Part shown: positions 1 to 5,076 of the stretch, in pieces
Layout of the letters: every line of letters starts with the position of its first letter
Position numbering within the stretch: position 1 is the stretch's first letter
From: JBBTVO01 sp038063195
GTDB taxonomy: Bacteria > Patescibacteriota > Microgenomatia > Levybacterales > UBA12049
DNA length: 5,076 nucleotides
Reading direction: 5' to 3'
Assembly: GCA_038063195.1 (NCBI GenBank)
Contig: JBBTVO010000031.1
Location: 1 to 5,076 of the forward strand
Notes under the pieces: generated by a model
The model's database searches: none
What the model was told of the DNA's origin: nothing
The model's input: only the letters and a program-made list of their open reading frames with translations
Program-made: the position numbers and the translations under genes

Positions 1-1526
1 GTAATTTCCTCAAGAATATCAAAAACTTCAGGCGGTCTTTTTTCTATAAATCTTTTTGCCGACTTAATATTTGGGGCGTATCCCCGCAAGATTACCTCAC
101 GAAGTACAAATGGCTTAAACATTTCAAGCGCCATCTCCTTAGGAAGTCCGCACTGTGAAAGTGCAAGCTGAGGACCTGCAACAATTACGGAACGTCCTGA
201 ATAATCAACTCTTTTTCCTAATAAATTCTGCCTGAAACGTCCCTGCTTTCCCCTAAGCATGTCAGAAAGCGAACGAAGAGGCGAAGAAACAACCTGAGTT
301 GATCTCTGAGACGCATCAATAAGCGCATCAACTGACTCCTGAAGCATTCTTTTTTCGTTTCTCAAGATTATTTCAGGAGCGCCAAGCGAAATTAAGTGTT
401 TCAATCGGTTGTTTCTGTTAATAACTCTTCTGTATAAATCGTTTAAGTCTGACGTCGCAAATCTTCCGCCCGCAAGCTGTACCATAGGCCTAAGATCAGG
501 CGGAAGAACAGGAAGTACGGTTATAATCATGGAAGTCGGAGAAACTCCCGCCTTTCGCATCGACTCGATAAGTCGCAGTCTCTTAATAAGTTTCAAATAC
601 TTCTGTCCTTTTGATTTTTCAGCTTCATCGCGGAGTTTTACTATCAAATCTGATAAGTTTAGTCTGTTTAAAAGCTCCAAGATTCCCTCAGCCCCAGTTT
701 TCATGGTAAAGAAAACCGGTATGTCATATTCAAGAATTTTGAAATATTCATCTTCTGAAAGAACTGTCCCAACTTTAAGATTTTTAATTAGCCGAGAAAG
801 TGCATCATAAATTTCGTCAACTTTCTTTTCCTCTCCTGAAAGTCTTTCTGAAAGCGCTGCGATTTTTTGTCTTTCGGTAAGATCGAACTCCTGAAATACT
901 AGCTTTTTTTGTTCTTCTTTCATTTTTCCGGTCTTCAAATCCTTCTTCTTCCCATCAATTTCCTCTTTTATTTTCTTTTCTTCTATGGAAATTTCATTTT
1001 TTAATTGTTTTTTTCTTTCATCAATATTTTTGAGGAAATTTGAAAGCGCCTGTTTTTTCTTTTCTTCGTCAATATTTACAACCAGAAACGACGCGTAATA
1101 AATTACTGACTCAAGGCTTCTCTGAGACATATCAAGAATTAAGGAAAGGGGAGATGTTGAACCTTTGAAGAACCAGACATGAGAAACTGCCGCAGAAAGA
1201 TTAATGTGTCCCATTCGCTCCCGCCTTACCCGTGATGTTGTTACCTCAACTCCGCATTTATCACAAACTACACCTCTGTGTCTTATTCTTTTGTATTTTC
1301 CGCAATAACATTCCCAATCTTTCGTAGGACCGAAGATTCTTTCGTCGAAAAGTCCGTCTTTCTCAGGACGTAAGGTTCTGTAATTAATAGTCTCTGGTTT
1401 TGTAACTTCACCATAAGACCAGTTAAGAATATCTTCTTTGTTTGCCAATACAATTTTTAAGGATTTGAAATCCAAAAGAGTAATATCTTTCATTTTTTTA
1501 TTTTCTTTTCTTCCGTTGTTATCCAT
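1..1526 (-). CDS. rpoC: DNA-directed RNA polymerase subunit beta' (N-terminal 508 codons, truncated by window edge)
   Basis: RpoC is the beta' subunit of bacterial RNA polymerase; with beta it forms the catalytic cleft and clamp. Translating the minus strand from the ATG at 1526-1524 gives an unbroken frame to base 3. Visible in order: the zipper and N-terminal region (about residues 34-67, ending DERIFGP); the zinc ribbon with C73, C75, C88 and C91; a lysine/glutamate-rich insertion (about 152-252); the lid region (VLPVLPPDLRPMV, 337-349); the sigma-binding clamp helices (about 360-406, with DLNDLYRRVINRNNR and NEKRMLQE); the rudder (about 404-420); and the KQGRFRQNLLGKRVDYSGR block (427-445). 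The catalytic NADFDGD loop lies beyond the window. The start is chosen for its Shine-Dalgarno sequence; the next ATG (codon 12, 1493-1491) lacks one at a suitable distance. Oddities: QLAGGRF where QLDGGRF is usual, a short rudder, and GSTSPLSL where most bacteria have a GxPSRIG-like stretch. The frame overlaps the end of rpoB by 8 bp. Confidence 0.98.
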   Translation of the reverse strand, partial: MDNNGRKENKKMKDITLLDFKSLKIVLANKEDILNWSYGEVTKPETINYRTLRPEKDGLFDERIFGPTKDWECYCGKYKRIRHRGVVCDKCGVEVTTSRVRRERMGHINLSAAVSHVWFFKGSTSPLSLILDMSQRSLESVIYYASFLVVNIDEEKKKQALSNFLKNIDERKKQLKNEISIEEKKIKEEIDGKKKDLKTGKMKEEQKKLVFQEFDLTERQKIAALSERLSGEEKKVDEIYDALSRLIKNLKVGTVLSEDEYFKILEYDIPVFFTMKTGAEGILELLNRLNLSDLIVKLRDEAEKSKGQKYLKLIKRLRLIESMRKAGVSPTSMIITVLPVLPPDLRPMVQLAGGRFATSDLNDLYRRVINRNNRLKHLISLGAPEIILRNEKRMLQESVDALIDASQRSTQVVSSPLRSLSDMLRGKQGRFRQNLLGKRVDYSGRSVIVAGPQLALSQCGLPKEMALEMFKPFVLREVILRGYAPNIKSAKRFIEKRPPEVFDILEEI

Positions 1527-4500
1527 TTGCTTCTCCTTCAGTTGCCGCTGGCTCTTGTCCAACTTCTCCCGCGCCAATTTGCTCTCCCTGACTTACTCCT
1601 ATTTCTTGCGCGCCTAATTCTTTTTCGAATTCTTTTACTTCTTTTTCAGTTTTTTCTTCTTCGGCTACCGTCTCCCCTGCCGGCTTTTCCTCTTCCGAAA
1701 CATCAGGAAGAACAGTACTTACAGATTGCACTGGTACTGTTTCTCCTTGCGCCAAAACATTAATTCCCAATGCCGCTAACTCTTTTATAAGAACTCTAAA
1801 TGACTCGGGAACCTTGGGTGTTGGGATATCGGTCTGCTTTACAATTGCCTCAAATGCTTTGGCACGTCCTACCACATCATCAGATTTTATTGTAAGCATT
1901 TCCTGAAGTATATGTCTTGCTCTGTGTGCTTCAAGTGCCCAGACCTCCATTTCTCCAAGTCTTTGTCCACCCATTTGTGCTTTTCCTCCAAGCGGCTGTT
2001 GGGTGACCAACGAATAGGGCCCTGTTGATCTAGCATGAGTTTTGTCCTCAACCATATGAATAAGCTTCATAATGTATTCAACGCCGACGACAACTCTGTT
2101 TTCATAAACTTCTCCTGTTCTTCCGTCATAAAGAGTGGTTTTCCCATCCTCAGGAAGTTTAGCCAATTTAAGAAGCGCAACAATTCTGTCTTCCCCAACT
2201 TCTTCAAAAACAGGAACTCCAACTTTGGTCCCGAGTTTTTGTGCAGCCCATCCCAAATGCGCTTCAAGAAGCTGGCCCAAATTCATACGGGCCAGAACAG
2301 AAATTGGTGAAATCATAATGTCCACTGGTGATCCGTCAGAAAGATAAGGCATGTCCTCAGCCGGCAAGATTTTTGAAATAACACCTTTGTTTCCGTGGCG
2401 TCCTGCGAGCTTATCCCCAACAGTTACGTGCCGGAATTGTGCTACTTCAACAATAATCTTTTTCATCGTTCCAGGCTCAAGCTCATCGCCCTTTTTCCTG
2501 TCAAGAATGTGGACATTTATAACTGTCCCTCTTTCTCCGTTGGGAACACGAAGTGATGTATCGCGTACTTCTCTTGCCTGTTCTCCGAAAATTGCACGAA
2601 GTAATCTTTCCTCGGCAGTAAGCTCTGTCTCACCTTTTGGTGCAATTTTTCCCACCAGAATATCTCCTGGGCCGACTTCACTTCCGATAACAATTACTCC
2701 GTCTTCATCAAGATTAGCCAAATCTTCCTCAGAAACATTGGGAATATCACGGGTTGTTTCCTCAGGTCCTAGCTTGGTATCAACCACCGCAGCTTCATAT
2801 TTTTCTATATGGATTGAAGAAAGCACATCTTCCTTAACAAGTCTGTCGGAGATAACAATTGCGTCTTCGTATCCAAGTCCGTCAAGCGATGCATATGCAA
2901 TGACCAGATTTTTCCCAAGAGCAAGTTCTCCGTTATCAGCTGCGGGTCCGTCAATCAAAAGGTCTCCTTTTTTAATTTTCTGGCCGGTTGTCACCATAGC
3001 TCTTTGTGTGTATGCAGTTGCCTGAGAACTTCTCTTGAATGAATCGATCGTAAAAGTTTCCTCCTGCCGTGTCTTTCCTCTCAAGACGATTTTATTTGCA
3101 TCCGCATACATGACTTCTCCATCATATGAAGCTCTAACAACTCTTCCCATAACTTCCGCAACTGCTCCTTCCATGCCTGTTCCGACAACCGGACTTTCAG
3201 AATTTATAAGTGGGACAGCCTGACACTGCATGTGGGTTCCCATCAAAGCTCTGTTTGCTTCATCATGGCTTACGAAAGGTATGAGAGACGCAGCAGAGCC
3301 GACAACCTGTCTTGGTACAACATCGACATATTCAATTCTTTCTTTTTCCGTCTCTATAAACTCTCCTTTATATCTTGCCGGGACACGGTCGTGTTCAAGA
3401 ATTCCGTTCTTATTCATTGCTCCTGCATGAGTAATGTAATGATCCCTTTCATCATCCGGAGTCATATAAATTACTTCATTTGTAGCTTTCGAGATAGTCT
3501 TTCCTCCGCTTTTAGCATGAACTATTTTTCTATAGGGAGTTTCTAGGAATCCAAATTCATTTACTTTTGCATATAATGCAATATAAGTTACCAAGCCTAT
3601 GTTTGGCCCCTCAGGGCTTCTGATAGGACAAATCCTTCCGTACTGTGAGCTGTTTATATCACGAATGGAAAAGGCCGCTCGCTCACGCGAAATTCCGCCG
3701 GTTCCCATGACGGTTAATCTATTCAAATTATCAATTTCCGACAATGGATTGGTCTGATCAAGAATTGTTGAAAGCTGAGAGGTTCTGAAGAATTCATTTA
3801 TCGATGCCATAATAGGACGCGCGTTTATAAGACTTGCAATTGTGACAGGCACATCTGGCTGAATAAGACTCATTCTTTCCTTGATACTTCTTTCAAGCCT
3901 TAGGATTCCAACTCTGAAAGCATTGGTTGCTACGAGCTCTCCAACTCTTCTGACCCTTCTATTTGCAAGGCTGTCGATATCATCAATTCCGTCTTTTCCC
4001 CGTGCAAGCTCTATTAAAAAACTGATTGCCCCAATAATATCATCAATTGTCAGAACCTTTTCTGAAGACTCTCTGAAACCGGGGGTGTCTTTGAGCTTCT
4101 TATTCATTTTGTACCTTCCCACTTTTCCTAAATCATAACGTCTGCCGTTGAAGAACATTCCGAAGAAACTTTCTTTTACTTTATCAACGACAATTGGTTC
4201 GCCCGGATGCATTTTCTTAAATATCTCAATAAGAGCCTCTTGTGAATCCGGAGTCTCATCTTTCTTCAAGGTGTTTGCGATAAAAGCAGTCTTTCCGTCT
4301 TCCTCAAGGTTTTTAAACTTTTCCTTTATATCTTCATTTGAAGAAAGTCCAAGAGCCCTTAGGAAAGTAGAAACTAGAAATTTCCTTCTCCTGTCAATCC
4401 TTACCGTAATTGTTTCGTGACGAGTCGTTGAAAACTCAAGCCATGAGCCGTGAACAGGACGGATTTCCGCAGAATAAATCTTTTTTCCTGTCACATTGTC

Positions 4501-4953
4501 CTGAAGAGCTGTAAAAAACACACCAGGACTTCTGACTAGCTGATTTACAATAGTTCGCTCCACTCCGTTTATAATAAACGTCGCTCTTTCTGTCATTTGG
4601 GGAATGTCTCCTAAGAAAACTTCCTGCTTGATGGTTTTGTTTGTCTTTTTATTTAGAAGCTCTGCCTTTACATATAGAGGAGCATCATACGTAAGGCCTT
4701 TTGAAACAGAAACTTCAGGAGAGTTTGTAGGTTTTCCGATTCTGTAGTCGTTGAGTGTTAGCGTCCAGCTTTTTTCTGTAAAATCATCGATAGGAGAAAT
4801 TTCCTGAAGAATTTCGCTAATACCAGTTTCTGTAAACCATTTGTAACTTTGCTTTTGAACGAGAAGAAGATCTAGCTGCGGTAAATTTGGATAATCATTT
4901 CCCCAATTCTTTCTTACACTATTATTGCTGATAGTTTTGGCTTGCTTAGGCAT
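1519..4953 (-). CDS. rpoB: DNA-directed RNA polymerase subunit beta (complete)
   Basis: RpoB is the beta subunit of RNA polymerase and forms one pincer, the rifampicin pocket and part of the active site. The 1144-residue product is complete, slightly shorter than the Bacillus type (about 1190) and well below E. coli (1342); it lacks the large E. coli insertions. Landmarks: VNQLVRSPGVFF (136-147); DDIDSLANRRVRRVGEL (324-340); the rifampicin region (389-416); fork loop 2 (GGISRERAAF, 419-428); RSPEGPNIGL (445-454); the acidic ED pair near the active site (696-697); GPGDILVGKIAPKGETEL (761-778); the lysine-bearing GDKLAGRHGNKGVISKI (846-862); and GGKAQMGGQRLGEMEVWALE (989-1008). Residues from about 1069 to the end form a glutamate-rich, low-complexity tail beyond the usual terminus. 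An in-frame stop lies seven codons upstream of the ATG, with no ATG, GTG or TTG between, so this start is secure although no clear Shine-Dalgarno precedes it. Rifampicin-site residues are unusual (see findings). Confidence 0.99.
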   Translation of the reverse strand: MPKQAKTISNNSVRKNWGNDYPNLPQLDLLLVQKQSYKWFTETGISEILQEISPIDDFTEKSWTLTLNDYRIGKPTNSPEVSVSKGLTYDAPLYVKAELLNKKTNKTIKQEVFLGDIPQMTERATFIINGVERTIVNQLVRSPGVFFTALQDNVTGKKIYSAEIRPVHGSWLEFSTTRHETITVRIDRRRKFLVSTFLRALGLSSNEDIKEKFKNLEEDGKTAFIANTLKKDETPDSQEALIEIFKKMHPGEPIVVDKVKESFFGMFFNGRRYDLGKVGRYKMNKKLKDTPGFRESSEKVLTIDDIIGAISFLIELARGKDGIDDIDSLANRRVRRVGELVATNAFRVGILRLERSIKERMSLIQPDVPVTIASLINARPIMASINEFFRTSQLSTILDQTNPLSEIDNLNRLTVMGTGGISRERAAFSIRDINSSQYGRICPIRSPEGPNIGLVTYIALYAKVNEFGFLETPYRKIVHAKSGGKTISKATNEVIYMTPDDERDHYITHAGAMNKNGILEHDRVPARYKGEFIETEKERIEYVDVVPRQVVGSAASLIPFVSHDEANRALMGTHMQCQAVPLINSESPVVGTGMEGAVAEVMGRVVRASYDGEVMYADANKIVLRGKTRQEETFTIDSFKRSSQATAYTQRAMVTTGQKIKKGDLLIDGPAADNGELALGKNLVIAYASLDGLGYEDAIVISDRLVKEDVLSSIHIEKYEAAVVDTKLGPEETTRDIPNVSEEDLANLDEDGVIVIGSEVGPGDILVGKIAPKGETELTAEERLLRAIFGEQAREVRDTSLRVPNGERGTVINVHILDRKKGDELEPGTMKKIIVEVAQFRHVTVGDKLAGRHGNKGVISKILPAEDMPYLSDGSPVDIMISPISVLARMNLGQLLEAHLGWAAQKLGTKVGVPVFEEVGEDRIVALLKLAKLPEDGKTTLYDGRTGEVYENRVVVGVEYIMKLIHMVEDKTHARSTGPYSLVTQQPLGGKAQMGGQRLGEMEVWALEAHRARHILQEMLTIKSDDVVGRAKAFEAIVKQTDIPTPKVPESFRVLIKELAALGINVLAQGETVPVQSVSTVLPDVSEEEKPAGETVAEEEKTEKEVKEFEKELGAQEIGVSQGEQIGAGEVGQEPAATEGEANG
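1533..1538 (-). promoter_or_regulatory. Shine-Dalgarno sequence of rpoC, inside the end of rpoB
   Basis: On the minus strand AAGGAG is followed by six bases (AAGCAA) and then the rpoC ATG. It lies within the last codons of rpoB (Glu-Gly-Glu-Ala-Asn-Gly). Together with the 8 bp overlap of the two frames this suggests translational coupling, which would help keep beta and beta' at equal amounts. It also decides the rpoC start against the later in-frame ATG at codon 12. Confidence 0.85.
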
Positions 4954-5029
4954 CAGATAAATTCGGCTTACTTAACAAAAAAAATACAAAGGGCACCACC
5001 CCTTTTTCTTCTTAATTGATCTTTGGCGT
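4954..5029 (-). other. Predicted 5' leader of the rpoBC mRNA
   Basis: This stretch lies between the predicted transcription start (A at about 5029) and the rpoB ATG. Its first part is A-rich, its middle holds a hairpin with a U run, and its last 23 bases contain no recognisable Shine-Dalgarno sequence. A CAAAG near its 5' end is complementary to CUUUG on the 3' side of the hairpin, so a weak alternative fold of about 5 bp is possible. I recognise no known riboswitch or ribosomal protein binding site in it. A short GTG-initiated frame (4999-4946) runs through it and is treated as a finding only. Confidence 0.6.
4977..5005 (-). terminator. Intrinsic terminator-like hairpin in the rpoB leader (candidate attenuator)
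   Basis: On the minus strand AAAGGG (5005-5000) pairs perfectly with CCCTTT (4993-4988) across a 6-base loop GTGGTG. After the three bases GTA comes a run of eight T (4984-4977). This is the architecture of a Rho-independent terminator, but the stem is short (6 bp, three of them G-C), so termination would probably be partial. It lies about 25-53 nt downstream of the predicted transcription start and 23 nt before the rpoB ATG, so it belongs to the rpoB transcript rather than closing an upstream gene only. Read from the plus strand the same stem is followed by TTCTTCTT, a poorer U tract. Confidence 0.6.
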
Positions 5030-5035
5030 TTTAAA

Positions 5036-5064
5036 ATTATAGTGGAAGAGTCCTTGTGTGTCAA
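5036..5064 (-). promoter_or_regulatory. Consensus sigma70-type promoter for rpoBC
   Basis: The minus strand reads TTGACA (5064-5059), a 17 bp spacer (5058-5042) and TATAAT (5041-5036). Both hexamers match the housekeeping sigma consensus exactly and the spacer has the optimal length. The predicted transcription start is the A at about 5029, seven bases past the -10 box, giving a leader of about 76 nt before the rpoB ATG. The promoter faces rpoB and nothing else in the window. Its presence suggests rpoBC is transcribed on its own rather than only as the tail of a ribosomal protein operon, although the upstream gene is not visible. Not shown experimentally. Confidence 0.85.
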
Positions 5065-5076
5065 CACTCAATTTTG

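Noticed and set aside
409..810. A 133-codon open frame on the plus strand
   Set aside because: It is antisense to the rpoC lid and clamp-helix region, whose conservation explains the absence of stops. No family is recognised.
2351..3025. A 224-codon open frame on the plus strand
   Set aside because: It lies wholly within rpoB, antisense to strongly conserved motifs. Its product is Ser/Pro/Thr-rich low-complexity sequence without a recognisable family, as expected of an antisense shadow.
1..4953. Possible use of UGA as a sense codon, as in some Candidate Phyla Radiation lineages
   Set aside because: Conserved tryptophan positions in both proteins use TGG, both frames read through with the standard code, and rpoB ends in TAA. 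Nothing suggests recoding.
4988..5013. The leader hairpin as a plus-strand terminator
   Set aside because: The plus strand has only TTCTTCTT after the stem and there is no plus-strand gene in the window to terminate. The minus-strand reading, with eight U residues, is much better.
4954..5076. A coding region or the end of rplL upstream of rpoB
   Set aside because: No ribosomal protein L7/L12 C-terminus can be read in these 123 bases, and the stretch is accounted for by a promoter and leader. Any such gene would lie beyond the window.
1..5076. CRISPR arrays, insertion sequences, tRNA or rRNA genes
   Set aside because: No spaced direct repeats, transposase frames or RNA gene signatures were seen; nearly all of the window is rpoB and rpoC coding sequence.

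Overview
The window holds the start of an RNA polymerase operon, read entirely from the minus strand. It contains a complete rpoB (beta subunit, 1144 residues) and the first 508 codons of rpoC (beta' subunit), which runs off the left edge. The two genes overlap by 8 bp. No gene on the plus strand can be supported; the open frames there are shadows of rpoB and rpoC.

The organism looks like a bacterium with modest GC content, standard stop codons and lysine/glutamate-rich proteins. The compact beta subunit (no large insertion of the E. coli type), the beta' N-terminus (WECYCGKYKRIRHRG) and a long charged coiled-coil insertion in the beta' clamp suggest a Candidate Phyla Radiation (Patescibacteria) lineage, possibly Microgenomates. 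This placement rests on remembered family patterns, not on a tree.

Layout, read in the direction of transcription from the right edge: 5064-5036 is a perfect-consensus sigma70-type promoter (TTGACA, 17 bp, TATAAT). From about 5029 to 4954 there is a leader of about 76 nt. It contains a hairpin followed by eight U residues, placed between promoter and start codon like a transcription attenuator. rpoB spans 4953-1519 and rpoC spans 1526 to beyond base 1. rpoC has a good Shine-Dalgarno sequence inside the end of rpoB, whereas rpoB has no obvious one.

Beta and beta' together form the catalytic core of RNA polymerase. The most interesting points are the promoter-plus-terminator leader of rpoB, a possible short leader reading frame ending across the rpoB start codon, a rifampicin pocket with natural substitutions at known resistance positions, the beta' clamp insertion at the site where actinobacteria carry one, and altered lid and rudder loops in beta'. 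I see no sign of a novel multi-gene system. The novelty here, if any, lies in regulation and in lineage-specific variation of a core enzyme.
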